64,000 bases of DNA from Lithospermum erythrorhizon (GCA_019722365.1 JADFUC010001094.1:41093-105092), one strand, 5' to 3'; counted from the stretch's first letter, positions 11,991 through 24,205 are shown. A program made the numbers and translations. Notes: generated by a model from the letters alone, not told the origin.

Positions 11991-12890
11991 CTTGTGATGC
12001 ATTGGGAAGCGACTTTAATACTGATGAAAGTCTTTGACTTACCTTTCGTCAGAAAGGAACTTCGTTACTTCCATGTGGGGTTCTCGTGACTTATTGTTTC
12101 CTTTTCTTTGGGATCATTATCTTTAGGAACCTCTTCAATCTTTAAAACAGGGGTATGAGCATCCCTAGTCCTCTTACGCCGGCGAGGGTGTGTTAAGAGA
12201 GACAAGCACCGGTATTGTGATGAATCGCCGCACTACGGTCACAAAATTTCTCCGCTCCTCCACTAGTAGTGAACTTCATTTTAAGATGGAGAGGAGACTT
12301 AACCTCCCTTAAAGCACATTGAGGAGAGGTCTTCCAATAAGCCCGTTGTATGAAGGTCTGAAATATCGAGACCCCGTAAAGGGGCCACTTATTTGTCGTT
12401 AGAGTCTTCCGCCGCTTTTATCGAAATCAATTCTGCTATTCCCGTCGGGTACACCAAATGTCCTGTGAATCCTGTGAGGGGTGTGGATAGCGGTTTCAAA
12501 TGTTTTGGGGAGTCACAGTGATCATAAGAAACCTTAAATAGAGGATGTATGCGAACTCACATTATTCTGCAACGTTAAGGCTGACCCTGAAAGTTAAAGC
12601 TGATAGGACTAATAACGAGGATAAAATGCAGTAGTGATGTTTAAGCCCCACGAGCTCACTTTTTCGAAGGTAATGGGTTCTGGTCTATAGTCATCATACG
12701 AGCTAAAAGCGTACGGACCTCATGCATCGCTTGCGGCGTTAGTGTCCCAGCTCTGCTTTATACCTAGAAATAGTATGTCCTTTAGCATTTATATAAGGGT
12801 ATCATCGCTGATCTTTCTTAATGTGCCATTGCTTGAGGAGGCGTCCTTTCTCTTCGCCGCGATGGGTACTTTTTAGTCTCTTTTTGAACT
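11991..12890 (-). pseudogene. Protease/linker region of the Tat element, broken
   Basis: Around 12,530-12,420 the minus strand gives LKPLSTPLTGFTGHLVYPTG, resembling the segment that follows the aspartic protease in Tat polyproteins. The protease active-site triplet itself was not found. Low-confidence peptides join gag to RT. Confidence 0.5.
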
Positions 12891-13780
12891 CCTTGATTTG
12901 CCTCGGAATTAATTTCTCAATCTCCCCTCCTTATTGATCGACATTCATCAGTGTCGTGGCCATGATCCTTGTGGTATTCACAATACATCTTTTCGTCCTT
13001 TCGATTAGGAGGCGATTTTATCTTATGCGGTTTAGGAAGTATTCTTTTATCATCCAATTGGGCATAAATCTTGTGGGTACTTAGTAGGGTATGGGGAGAC
13101 GTGCCAGAATTCTGACGTCTTCAAATGCATTCTTGGAGGCTATCTTTGAGCGTCTCACTTTTAAACTTTGGGCTTTTTGGAGGCGATCCCTAAATACTAT
13201 TTCCTTTTTGGGGATTTTTCTACGCCGTCTCTTGCCTTGACCTCTGAACTTTGTTGAATATTCTGCATGAGAGAAGGCTTACTCTTCCAACAGTGTATTG
13301 AATGGCGAGTTTGAATGGTTTAATTTCAGTGTTAGGAGGTTCGGCGCCCAATTTCTCCCCAGGAGGGCCATATCTCCCGATCCGTGAAAGAATGAGACCG
13401 TAGTCGAGCTTTCTCTTTTGGCCGTTGGTATATTGGTTGCGAGCTTATTCAAATCTCGTGGAAAAACTGCAAATGTCTCCCCGGTTTCTATTGTATCTCC
13501 ATCAGGGTTCTCTCGTCCTCATCGGCCTATAGGCGCCCCGAGCTTCTGCGATTAGATCATTTTGCATTTTCTTGACATTCGATGGAATCGGGTGGGGAAA
13601 TTTGTAGGCAGCCGAGCTATCCCGACAAGCTACTTGGGAATGCCCTCGCGTATACTTCATCATCACTGGCCCAAAACGACAGTTGGGAATCAAAGGATTT
13701 AAGGTGATTGCCCGGGTCTCCAAATCCGGTGAAAGTTTGGAACTTGGGCATTCTAACCTCGCCAGCGTAGTAGAATTCAT
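12891..13780 (-). pseudogene. Gag of the Tat element with zinc-knuckle-like motif, broken
   Basis: The clearest motif is MYCEYHKDHGHDTDEC near 13,000-12,955, the Cys/His signature at the end of Tat gag proteins, preceded by YAQLDDKRILPKPHKIKSP. Upstream, near 13,440-13,290, KRESSTTVSFFHGSGDMALLGRN fits the gag body with distortion. The 92-codon frame at 13,502-13,780 may be the gag N-terminal part but is not diagnostic. Gag would form the particle in which the element is reverse-transcribed. Confidence 0.7.
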
Positions 13781-14315
13781 GTCAGTGAAAAGAACCTTGG
13801 TATTGTGTTACAGCCAGCCCTCGGCCAGGGGTGATGCCGCAAGTGTCGAGTTCGTCCCGCTTTGTTTTGCAAGCTTCAGTATTTACTCTTTATTGCCTCG
13901 GCGTCATGTATGGTAAAGAATTTACATAGTGTAGATCGACTTACTATACTTGTCGCTTGTAATATGCGTGGGTACTCTTGATAGGGACCTTTCGTAGTTC
14001 ATATCAGTTTTCATGTCATAAATGATCGGTTTTCACTAATAGGGGACGCTTTCGGGAGATCTTGTCACGAGGTCATTCATCGTAGCAAATTGATAGTTTG
14101 ATCGCCTAGTGTGGAATCGCCGAATCTCGTTGTTTGATAAATAATTGGTCAGGTCCGCTTTATGCGAAGGGGTATAGTTGATGTGACTAGATTCATTATC
14201 GGGCGATGATGGTCGATAGGGACAACACGATTCACAAATTATCCCGCTTTGATGATGTCATTTCGACATTAACCGTGAACGGCTTTCGTGAATGCGATAA
14301 TTTATGAGGGATTAT

Positions 14316-14336
14316 CGATCGCGAGGCCGAGCGCCA
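14316..14336 (-). other. Primer-binding site of the Tat element
   Basis: Read on the minus strand, five bases inside the 5' LTR, this begins TGGCGCTCGG and ends GCGATCG. The TGGCGC start and the GATCG end agree with the tRNA-Asp-type primer site I associate with Athila/Tat elements; the middle is degraded. The match was made from memory, not by search. Confidence 0.55.
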
Positions 14337-14341
14337 ATTGA

Positions 14342-14857
14342 TGCGGGGTGCGCCGTTTACCATACGTATCCTTTGGTTCTTGATTCGGCGAAATTTTGGG
14401 ATGTTAACTTCGCCTTAGAAGGCTCGAGTGCGAGGGCACTTGATGGTCACTCTTGGTCGGATTAGCGGGGGACGAAGTGCAGTTACATCACCATCCCTCC
14501 CAATGCACTGGGCATAGTCTTTAACTCTTGGTTTCTTTGGGTAAGTTAGTTCCTTTCTCGAGGAGTCTCGACGTGCTCAGGGTACCTAGGGCCGTGACCC
14601 AGAAGTCGATCACAGATCGCTCCGATGATAAGAGTTAGTATTTGTTAGAGGAAGAGCTAGCAGTAATTGATATTCACGCCGAAGGAGTTAATGAATAGGT
14701 ATTTATAAAGAACAACACAAAGGTCGCTCCGAGGAGATCATGACATGTGTCAGGCCTTGCTTGGTGATCAATCCATTCGGAAGAGACAAAAGGCTCTTTT
14801 GGTCTCTTTTTAATTGGGCTCAAATATTGGCCCACTAGGAAACTCTTATTTATATCA
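14342..14857 (-). repeat. 5' LTR of the Tat element
   Basis: This 516-bp partner of 4,746-5,281 starts TGCGGGG and ends TATATCA on the plus strand. It has more indels relative to its partner than the lower copy appears to have relative to a common consensus, and is followed directly by CTTTG. Confidence 0.85.
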
Positions 14858-14862
14858 CTTTG
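14858..14862. repeat. Target-site duplication, right copy (CTTTG)
   Basis: Identical to 4,741-4,745, fixing the outer limits of the Tat insertion to the base. Confidence 0.8.
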
Positions 14863-15719
14863 TATTTTAGGTACTCTGTTCAAAAAGTTCCTGCATTCGG
14901 TTTCTCTTCTCAATTTCTCAACTATTTTCGACATTCTTGTTATGGTAAAGACTCCACATTTTTTCTTGAATCTTGGATAGATTTTGAATTGGGTAGATGG
15001 TCTTGATTATTTTTTATGCCATATAATATTTTAATTAGAGTTAAAACGGTATAAAACTTCGTAATCATAGTATTGGCGTAAAATTTAGTAGAAATCCGTT
15101 TTTGTGTAGAAGTGAATTTTTTATTTTATTGCCGATTAGGTGATCGGATGAACGAAATTTTTTGGAGGTGTTCAGCTGGCGAGATTAGTACCCTCTAAAT
15201 GTTTCGGGATTTTAGGAATTTATTGACCCCTGCTTAGGACTGGCTGCTCTTACGATGTCACATTTTTGTCTTGACTTGTGATGGGGTCATATTCCTCTCT
15301 ACTTATCCCTTAGCGATAACCACCCATGATCTTGAAGGTATTGAGTAGGCGGCCGTGATATCATCCACGGAAATGGGTAGACTGAGCTTTAGATGTTTGA
15401 ATTACAAAGAAGTCATGATTGCTGTATGAATTTTGCATGTTGAAACTATTTTGAGTCGTATGTGCTTTCGTTTGTCTATTTGATGGTCCTTATGTGAATA
15501 TGCAGTGCTCGGCCCCTCTATGTTTTGTCTACGGACTCTTCTTCATTTGATTCGTCTCTTCGTATATACGCCTTGGAATATTGCGTCCGCTTTGTGCGTA
15601 TGCTTGATTTAACTTGTTAAATTCGTGTTCTTTTATGCATTTGGAGTTAGGTAGTAACGTCCATTGCCCGCACTTTGCCACTGTATCGTTTATCTCCTCT
15701 CCCTAGGGTGGAGTTTTCG
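14863..15719. other. Unassigned retroelement-like DNA right of the Tat insertion
   Basis: No gene recognised. Before the Tat insertion this joined the sequence ending at 4,740. It probably belongs to the older gypsy remnant that continues to about 21.7 kb. Confidence 0.35.
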
Positions 15720-16615
15720 GTTTAACTTTGTATTATAGGGTAGTTTGCCTTATCTTTTTCTTTTGGATGGTGAGATATGCTAAACGTATACGACTTGCTT
15801 TTCGATTATAGGGTATGTCGCCCGTCTTCTTCTTTTGGATGGTGAGATATGCTAAAGCACAATCTCTTACTTTTCACTTTGGATTATGGTTTATGTCATC
15901 CCGTCTCTTTTGGGTAGTGAGATATGCTAAAAGCATTATCTGCGAAAACTTTGCTTTGGATTATGTGGTATGGTCGCTTTATCTTCTTTTTGGATGGTGA
16001 GATATACTAAGCTGCTATACTTTTCGACTTACTTTGGATTATGGGGGTATCGTCGTCCATGCTTGGGTGGTGAGATATGCTAAAGCTAGCATCTCTCACG
16101 AGCACTTTGGATTAGCAGGGTATCGATAAATCAAGTGCCTTCTTTTAGGTGGTGAGATATGCTAAACCGTTATCTCTCCTGACTTGCTTTGGATTATGTG
16201 GTATAGTCACCCCATCTTCTTCTTTTGGATGGTGAGATATGCTAAACTGCTATCTCTCCTGACTTGCTTTGGATTATGGGGTATCGTCATCCCATCTTCT
16301 TCTTTTAGGTGGTGAGATATGCTAAGCGCTACATCACGAAACGCTTTGGATTATGGGGTAGTCGCCCCGTCTTACTTTTGAGCGATTGGGATATCTTAGA
16401 CTTACGGCGGGTTCGTCCTCTTGTTTTGGTTGTAGGGTATCTTTGGCCCCTCTGGAGGCTGCCTATCTTCATTTTTAGGATGGCGGGATATCTTCAGACT
16501 TACGGCTTCAGATCTTAACATGGATTATGGGATATGCGGACTTACGGGCTACAATCTTCTTCGTTTTTTGTAGGCGGGATGCATGCAACTTACAGGCTTC
16601 CATGCTTTAACAACA
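15720..16615. repeat. Tandem array, unit about 80 bp, about 11 copies
   Basis: Head-to-tail units begin near 15,720, 15,800, 15,870, 15,950, 16,021, 16,104, 16,186, 16,266, 16,343, 16,416 and 16,517. Each has TTTGGATTATGGGGTAT, a CCCATCTTCTTCTTTTGGAT-like block, then GGTGAGATATGCTAAA. Copies around 16,186-16,340 are the most alike; outer copies are degraded. The short plus-strand frames here are products of the repeat. Such arrays occur in untranslated regions of Tat/Ogre-type gypsy elements and can seed satellites. Confidence 0.9.
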
Positions 16616-16664
16616 ACAACACACATTTGAAGCTAAATTTGAATGAGGCTCTAGACCCTTATCC

Positions 16665-16765
16665 TATTTGTGTGGTAATGTACCACGAATTGTGATATTT
16701 TAATATTTCCCACTATCCTATTTGTGTGATAATGTATACCTTGGGGTGGTAGTATTTTAACATTT
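16665..16765. repeat. Short tandem duplication, about 60-65 bp unit
   Basis: TATCCTATTTGTGTGGTAATGTA and TATCCTATTTGTGTGATAATGTA occur about 55-60 bases apart, each followed by a similar TATTTTAA stretch. Two copies, probably part of the surrounding retroelement remnant. Confidence 0.6.
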
Positions 16766-16865
16766 TGCTTCATAACATAGTGTATCTTATTTTGAGGTTG
16801 GGTTAGTAGGATACGAGACTTGTCCTTTGAGTAGGTTTTTCTTTGAATTGGGTGATTCATCCATG

Positions 16866-18940
16866 GATGCTTGGACCCGGTTCTTTGGGTAATCCACTCC
16901 TCTTTGTTGAGTATAGGACTCTCTTTTGGGGTGTATGATCCGATTCTCCTTTTTGTGTCTCTTTTTTTGTAGAGTGCGGGGGACGTAGTCTTTGATCTTT
17001 TTATTTGCGTTTACTCTGTCTCCGTGCTTTTGATTTCTTGTTTTTCTTTATTCTTTACTAGGGCGTGGACATCTTGGAGGAGTTATATTTGATTACAACG
17101 TCGGGTAGAATTAAATTTGAGTTGCTTTACAACAGACCCTAGCGAGGATAAATTTGCCGTTTGAGACGGGAGGTAAGGTGAGTTGGATATACGTCTACGG
17201 AGGGACTGCGTCGCCCAGTGAATTGCAGAGTGCATGATTCTTTAGTGCAGCAAGTGAGGAAGCCGAGGTACATGCTGAGTTGCTTCTTTGGATGAGATTG
17301 TTGGCGTGACGGGAGAGTCCATTGCGGCTGACTCGGGATAGAGATTGAGGATCTTTCTTGGCGGGTTTTAGAGCTCCTACTATTTATTTTATCTTTTCGA
17401 GCCGTTCGACTTTCTTGACTTCTCCGTTTTTGTAGTAGACTCTTCTTCGTTGAGAGGATACAATTTTGGCCTTCTTCATGTTCTTTTTATGCTCTCGGCT
17501 TTTATTGTCGTACTTTGTTATTCATTATCATTTCTAGTCGCCCCCATCTTCAAAATTTATTGTTGCATTTGGATCTTAAAGTTAGAATCTTGCTAGCTTT
17601 AACTAATCATGTGAACCGGCTACTTATATACGAGGGACACCATAAAACATGTTTACATTTTTCTTGAAGTTAGGGGTTGCCCAATTTCTTTTTCATGCCG
17701 GAGGTCGAGTCAAGCGTAGTTGAAGAGTTTTGATCTTTTAGCCTCGTATCGAGGAGGGGCTTTGGGTGGTTATGCTAAATGCATTAGGAGTTCTCTAGAT
17801 AATTTAACCTTTTTTACCCACGCGAGGTTGGACAATTATACTCGTGTTCGAGTGTAAAAAGTTTATCCTCTCTTATCCGGGGAGGTTGAATAGTTTATCT
17901 TTCGTGTTGAGTTGGTGAGCCAGTTTATCCTCTTATCCGGAGGTGTATGCGTATTCTTGATGGAGTTCGGTAGAACCTGTGCCTTGGACGGCGGATTATC
18001 CGTTCATGGTTGACTACCGTTTTGTTGGAGAGGTTATGGCCTTATGCGAGTGCATATTTTTTATCACGATGGGTTGTCACATAGCAGGATATGTAGTATT
18101 GGTGCACCTCACATGTAATGTCTTGATTGGAGTTTGTTGTGGATTTATCGTGGGCGCTTTCTTGGGTATGTTGCTTGACTTGTTGCTGATCTTCTAAAGA
18201 CCGTCTTTTCCTTTTGATTGTTGCCCCTTTAACCGGAACAACGGTTGTGGTTTGATATTTTTGGCCTCTTATTTGTGGCTTATTTGCCCCGATCTTTTTG
18301 AAGACCATCTCTTTCTTTTGGTTGTTTGTCCCCTACCTGCGGAAAACCGATTTATGGTTTGTTGTTCCAGATGGTTGGTGGTTGGTTTTCATTGCCCATC
18401 TCTTTTTGATGCGACATCCTCACAATTTGGTTGAGAGCCAGGGTGCCATATTCTTGTTCTTCTGATTGGAATTTCATCGACTTCCTCGTAGCGTAGCGGG
18501 AAGCTTGTGGTACTTTACGTAGGAGTTCTCTGAATATCTTCGCGTAGATTCTTCTTTCTCGATCTTTGTCATAGGAGTTGTTAGTAACTTCCCACATATT
18601 GTTCTTTCTCCGGGGAGTCTTTATGTGCTTTCGTTGCGAGTAGTCGCATGATTTGTAGTGACTTGTCTTAACTGAGGATGGTTTCACTGACGTCTTTAGG
18701 CTAAGCCCTTCTCCTTAAGATGTAAACATTTTTCGGTGGGGTGTCAGCGTCTGGTGATACTTGCGATTACTTTGGCTCGGCCCAGTTGTTAGCTTCTCGG
18801 GCGCTTGGACTCTAACCTTTCAGTAAGGTTTCGCCCAGGCTCCTCCGGGATCGCGGGGTGTCGATTGAAGAATGGATATTCCTTTTGCTTAAATCTCTTT
18901 TTGAGGTTGGATGACTCACCATTTAAAGTTAGTCTCTCCT
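16866..18940. other. Decayed gypsy-element interior with local duplications
   Basis: No intact frame. A two-copy repeat at about 17,860-17,945 shares TTTATCCTCTTATCCGGAGG. A two-copy repeat of about 105-110 bp at 18,197-18,365 shares GACC(G/A)TCT...TTTTG(A/G)TTGTTTG...GGTTTG. Minus-strand frames at 18,042-18,308 and 18,352-18,687 are charged and may be degraded gag-linker sequence, but I cannot identify them. Confidence 0.35.
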
Positions 18941-18949
18941 TGAGTTCTT

Positions 18950-19591
18950 TTAGTGCTTGACCCGAACTTCATAGAGCTTCAAAGGAGTTGTGGCGTGTAA
19001 ATGCGTCTTTGCTTGGCTCTTCCGGATCTTCATCTTAAAACCGGCTTCATAAAAATTAGCAAGCGTTGATGTATCCGTGCCTTCTTTGTTATTTGGCGCT
19101 TTATAGGCTCGGTTCCGTATCATGGGCTCTGGCGGTGTTTGCTTTCGAATGTCTTGGAAAGTATGCCTTCTTGAGGATGTGCTATGAGTCCCCTTTGCAT
19201 CCTTGCACATGCTAATGGTGAGACTCTGTAGTCTATCTTGCGTTTGAGGATGAGGCTCACTTACTTTGTTGAAGAAGTACGTGGCCGGTTAACTTCTTAA
19301 TTTTGCTTGGCGTTGGTATTACTTATTGTGCGCTTTGGTACTTCTGTGCACACAGTCTTCGGAAAAGCAGTTGAGGAATTCGCCTTCGATTGTGCCCAAC
19401 TATTTGTAGATCTAGGTGTACATTTCGAATCGTTCCACTTTTGGTAGCTGGACAAAATTTTGCTTTACCGTATGATCCCGAACACATTTCGGCGTTATGG
19501 CATTATCTCTATGAAGTCTTGTGATGTCTTGCTTGGGGTTCCCGACTCCGTCGAAGTCTTGGAACTTTAGAGGTTGGTAGCCTTGGGGCAT
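18950..19591 (-). pseudogene. Gag fragment of a second Ty3/gypsy element
   Basis: The minus strand opens MPQGYQPLKFQDFDGVGNPK at 19,591, the conserved start of a plant gypsy gag domain. It continues through a degraded (VKQ)NFVQLPKVERFEMYT (19,460-19,410), NSWAQ (about 19,400), FLNCFSEDC, CKDRLQSLTISMCKDAKG (19,240-19,190) and TPPEPMIRNRAY, corresponding to the usual VKQFVRSLKG.AF.WYTDLE / SW.QLE / FLNRFYSTRR / CKDRLSE..A.EMC.QGM / ELATRAHDME order. Frameshifts separate the blocks. It is a different gag from the one at 13 kb. No matching RT was found downstream; the 80-bp array lies there instead. Confidence 0.6.
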
Positions 19592-21660
19592 CCTCGACTA
19601 ATATCTGAGGTATAGGGTTTGACATAAGAGTGCGAGGGTGCCTCGTGCAGAGTGTCTTTGATTGCCGATATAAATACTTCAATTTGAGTATTTGGTATGG
19701 TCATCAATTTGAGATCGTAGAGTCTTGTTTTGTCTTCAGTTGTCCCTTAGACATAGTTGTAGGCAAATGCCAATTGGGTTAAGAGGCGTTGTAGGTGACT
19801 TCTTAGAAAGGATATTGACTTCTTCTAGAGGTAGGGACATAGGCAGCTCCATTGTTTAGTGTCTTTCTTAAGCCATATATTTTCCGCGCCATGTAGGATA
19901 GAGCCTCCTCCTTCCATTACATGTGCTTGCCATGTCTTCCACCGTCTTTGTTAAAGAGGCTCTCTTCTCTACATGGTGGTGGTGCCGATTAAAATCATAT
20001 TTGGCATGAATGTGATGATAAATTATGAGCCCAATATTTGTGTCGAACTCGCTTCCATGGATGTTGGGTGTAGAACCGTCATTTGGATGGTGATGAGTAC
20101 CTACTGGTTGAGTGGGTTTGAGCATGAGGAATTGTCGGGTCCACTTTTCGCGTGTAGGACATGTCGTCTAGAATTGCGTGATCGCTGGTCGCGACAAGTA
20201 GTAACCGTGTTCTTACAAGGCTCGCAGTAGTATCATTGGGCTGGGATTTCAGTTGTATTTATCTTTAAGGGCTTAACTTTGGGTGTAAATGCTTTGATTC
20301 TTAAACCTTGAATTGAGGTTGGGTTCTGAACAGCATTTCGATGTTCGTCCTCACATTTATTGAAGCTCTAAGCCGCTGAGAATTTGCTTGGTTGTTTTGA
20401 CGTGGTTAGTAATCTGCTTTGGTTGGTAAAATGTATCGTAGGACCGACATTGTGACTAAATACACCTTGTAGTACTTCTTGGAACATGGGAAAGAGTCTG
20501 GATAGTCCCCTTGGAACCATCTTGAGAGAGAGGCATCTGCAGGTCGGGAGTGACGAGGAGTAGAGATAGTCTCGCGGGCGTTCCCGAGATTTGTATCACG
20601 AAGAAAGATTTTCTTGTACGAATAATAAATCCCTTTGGGAAAATTCTTCACAGTGAAAAATTTATCAAGCAGTTGGGATCAAATTCTCGATCTCTCTCTC
20701 CCTCTAAAATATGTTGGCGTCTGACATGGTTGAACGATAAGGAGAACTCGGTGGTGAGTTTGGGTCTTGAGTTGGATATGTGTCACCGGGCCAGGCTGGG
20801 CAATTTGGTCTTCGACTTGAGATATGGTCAGGCAGGTCAGCATGTGGTTGTATGTGAACTGGATCGGCGGGGTATGGGCGGATGGGGGCTGGACTTTCTC
20901 CCGACACGATTGGATGGAGTACTAAGTGAGTTGGGCCTTATGCTTTGACTGGAATGGGTGGCGGTTGGATCTTGACCTCTTTGTTCGATATGTGAAATTT
21001 GGGAGGGACTTGGACCTCTCTTGGATATGGATTTGCTGGTGGGACTTTGATGAACCTTGTAGCTTGGGGGTGGGTTCTCACCAGCCAGCCAGGCGCCACT
21101 TGAGCTTTCGCGTATGCGATGTTGGATGTAGGCGAGAACTGACGGCGTGTTATAATTTTTATTTGACTTAGGGGTTAAGGCGAACCGAACTCTCTGTTGC
21201 TTGTAGGATAGTCCGCCGTTTCTTCTGTGTTCGGCTATTTGATGCTAGGAGGTAGAGACGACGGCCTTGATCTGCTTGGATTTGATGTAGTCGCGAGGCA
21301 GTGGCGTGTTTCTACTTGAGGTTGGTGGGAGATAGACTGACTCGAGCTTCTTATCGAGGATGGATTGTCCGCTTAAGCGGGTGGGGATGGAACTGACTCC
21401 GAGCAGGGGCGTGATGCTAGATTTGATTTGGTGTAGAGAACGGCGTGTTTCTAAATGAAGAGGCTTCTTTATTTATTTGGAGACTCGGGTTGTCTGCACG
21501 CTTCCTTGGTGGCTTTAGGAATTTTGTTTAGTCTTGAAGTGTCACCAGAGTCACTTAAGCTGAATCTTGAGTTGAGGGATCTTCAGTGCTCTAGTCTTGC
21601 TTATTTAGAGATTTTAAACTGCGGCAGTTTTTCAAATTGACTTTTCCGATTTTCGAAATA
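19592..21660. other. Flank of the second gypsy element, no gene recognised
   Basis: Moderately GC-rich with several ORFs of 60-132 codons on both strands (for example 20,550-20,948). None shows a domain I recognise, and all overlap oppositely oriented frames. By position this could be leader and LTR of the second gypsy element. A degraded duplication (GGCGTGTTTCTA near 21,302 and 21,442) is visible. Confidence 0.3.
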
Positions 21661-24100
21661 TAGGGTATTTATAGACTTTGTGATGCGATTAATTAGGTTT
21701 ATTTTTGGTGGATAAATAATCTTGTGGAATTGATTTTGAGGCATGATCTAGACCATCGGATATATGAATAATATATTAAAAAAATATTAAACAATCAAAC
21801 GAGCGCGGACTTTGGAAATCACATTTGATTTCCATGGGTAAACATACCTTAGTCAGCGCGTTCTTTTTTATCAGTCATGAGTTTTGAACAAGTTTATCTA
21901 AAAAACTCCATTTTATTTACATTTTCTACATCGATTTATTATTAAAACCTCGTAAATTTAGGAAGCGCAATGCAGGTTTTAAAATTAGGTTTAATTAATT
22001 TTTCAACCCTAATTTTAAATTAAAATTAATATTAGGGGCTTGAATCGTGAGCCATATCCGTTTTTAACGTAGGCAGATTTAACTTTCGAAGCTCGGGTGA
22101 ACCCTAATAAAGTCGTGTCATCGTGTGATCAGTTGTGGATTAATTAAATTAATAAATTCATAAAAATGAATTTTATTAATTAAAATTAATTAATTGCCAC
22201 TGTCCACAGTCTAGTTAGATTAATTGGTTAGTATGGACTCGTAATTAATTCGTATCAACTTGTAATTAATTCCTATCGATTTTTTATTTGAGTCGGTCTG
22301 TTAGTGTTAGAGTTTTTATGTAGGACATGGATGTTAAAAATAGAAGCAAAACAAAAAGTTTGACTAAGATATCGAATGCACAAATAAACCTCAGCCCATG
22401 ACATTAATACATTCCTTCGCCAAGATTAGTCCTACACTACGATGGTTCTTCAGTTTCTAGAGAGCTTCTAATTCCCATGATATAATGGTTCAACCAACAT
22501 TGCCTTCGAATCATTTGTGATGATTATGACGAGGCAAATGAAGTATCGCTAAAAGATTGTTAGTCATTTGAAATGATGTCGCTTTTTGATAGTTTAAAGA
22601 GGAAGGTTGTTCATATTATAAGGAGAGTTCCAAGGAGTAGTAGTAGTTATTCCGCTACTCTGAGCTCTTTCGGCCTCCAGCTGGAAAGAGTTTGAAGATC
22701 TTAGACACTGGAATACAAAACCTAATTTTTAGACTTTAGGGGTGTATAACATGACTTTGAATTCAACGAAGACCCCCTAAGGCCCTAAACCGCTGCTCCT
22801 GAGCTAATGTTATTATATAGAATTTGCTAAGCGCCCGATCTTAAAATTGCTAAGCGTTGGTCTCCCGAAAAATTGATTAGACTATTGTAATAACTTATTA
22901 TTTTGAATGCGAATCGACTACATTTAATTCTTTAGATTTATTTTTATTTTGTGATTCAATATCTACGGCTCCACGTAGTTCAAATTATAACAATTAACAT
23001 CTGAATCTTTATAAATTTATATAGCATTCTCAAAATTAGGTAATTTATAGGGGTTTGTAATCTCGCTGACAATTTTATTTAGTTATGCTTTGATTTGGTT
23101 ATATAAAGCTAACTTTTTTGATCTTTTTATTTTATTTTCATTTTCTTGATTTTCTTGATTTTGGATATTGATTTTAGATGCTTTTTGAGTTTGTAATCAT
23201 TATTGTAGATTAATCTCACGGACCATTCTTTTTTGGGTTTTATGTTAGTATTTATGAGGCAACTTTGTATTTATTTGATAATTTATAATATGAATCTATA
23301 TCACTGAATATGCTTGAGAATCATGTGATTGATCAAGAATGCGGAGAGATTTTTTTGAGTGGTTAAAAAAAAAGTTGATATTGAATTGTTTGAATCTTTT
23401 TTGTGTAATGTTATGTGATAATACAAGATTTGTCATGTTAATTAGAAATATATTAGATATTAGATTGTGAATAGAAATAAAAAAAATTAAAAATTAAATA
23501 TGGTTGATTCATATTTAAAAAATATTAGTAATAATTAGCAGATTTTTGAGGCCGTTTTAAGCGATTTTAGAGGCCGTTATTTAGCATTCACGTATTATAT
23601 TACTTGACCAGATTTTGTTAGAGCCTTGCGCTTTCGTATGCTTTCGTTGGCTCGGGAATACACATAAGTGTGCCGATGGGCTCGATAAGCGCAGTGACGT
23701 CGGCCAGAGTTCTCTGAGAGCACAGTTAATTATTAATTGTGACGTAATGCAATTTTCTTCTTAATCTTTACTCTAATTGTATTTAGTTAGAAATTTCTGT
23801 ATTAGTTATTTGTAATATTCAATATATGTATTCGTAATTTGCAATATTATATATTATCTCTTCGCTAATTTATAAAAAAAAAAAAACAAATAAATATATG
23901 TTTCTACAGTATTAAAGTGGCCAAGTAAATAAAGTAATTATTTTAGTATACTCTTTGATGTGGTATACTAATACCAATTTTGGATTCATCGTTGTGAACT
24001 AATGTTAACAATTCCAACATAGTTATTATTTATTAGGTAGATTTATGACTTGTTTGGCATAATAATTTGGTAAAAGGGATCAAATAATTCGTTTATTGGT
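21661..24100. other. AT-rich intergenic or LTR-like DNA, no gene
   Basis: Rich in AATTAATTAA motifs. At 22,812-22,866 a short direct repeat (TTGCTAAGCG, twice) is visible. I found no coding frame, tRNA or clear transposon terminus. Confidence 0.4.
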
Positions 24101-24129
24101 GACTAGCAGTGGAATAAAACCCGAGTTCC

Positions 24130-24205
24130 AAAATCATGTTTTTTTAACGGGGTTTGAATTAGCAATTCATGCTCGATTACGAGCAATTGACCAATCACTC
24201 CATTA
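24130..24205 (-). mobile_element. tRNA-derived SINE-like relic
   Basis: The minus strand reads TGGAGTGATTGGTCAATTGC, an A-box-like segment, then about 35 bases later TGAATTGCTAATTCAAACCCC, a B-box-like segment (GGTTCRANNC). The spacing is that of a tRNA-derived Pol III promoter, but no cloverleaf can be closed, so it is not a functional tRNA. Confidence 0.4.

Larger units (their letters stand above)
4746..14857 (-). mobile_element. Complete, decayed Ty3/gypsy Tat-lineage retrotransposon
   Basis: A 10.1-kb element on the minus strand. In its own order it has: 5' LTR (14,342-14,857), a degenerate PBS, gag with a zinc-knuckle region (about 13.8-12.9 kb), a protease/linker region, reverse transcriptase (about 11.99-11.15 kb), integrase (about 10.0-9.0 kb), a tandem array (8,434-8,693), an oppositely transcribed additional ORF (7,796-5,584), a purine-rich tract, and the 3' LTR (4,746-5,281). 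The LTRs differ by roughly a quarter of positions by eye, with many indels, so the insertion is old. An antisense extra ORF between pol and the 3' LTR, together with gag motif YCEYHKDHGHDTDEC, fits the Tat group of Ty3/gypsy. The element inserted into an older gypsy-rich region now split between about 4.7 and 14.86 kb. Confidence 0.88.

Noticed and set aside
15720..16615. Regularly spaced repeats that could suggest a CRISPR array
   Set aside because: Units are contiguous tandem repeats without unique spacers, in plant DNA; no cas genes.
20550..20948. 132-codon plus-strand ORF
   Set aside because: Overlapped by an opposite frame, no recognisable domain, within retroelement-like DNA.
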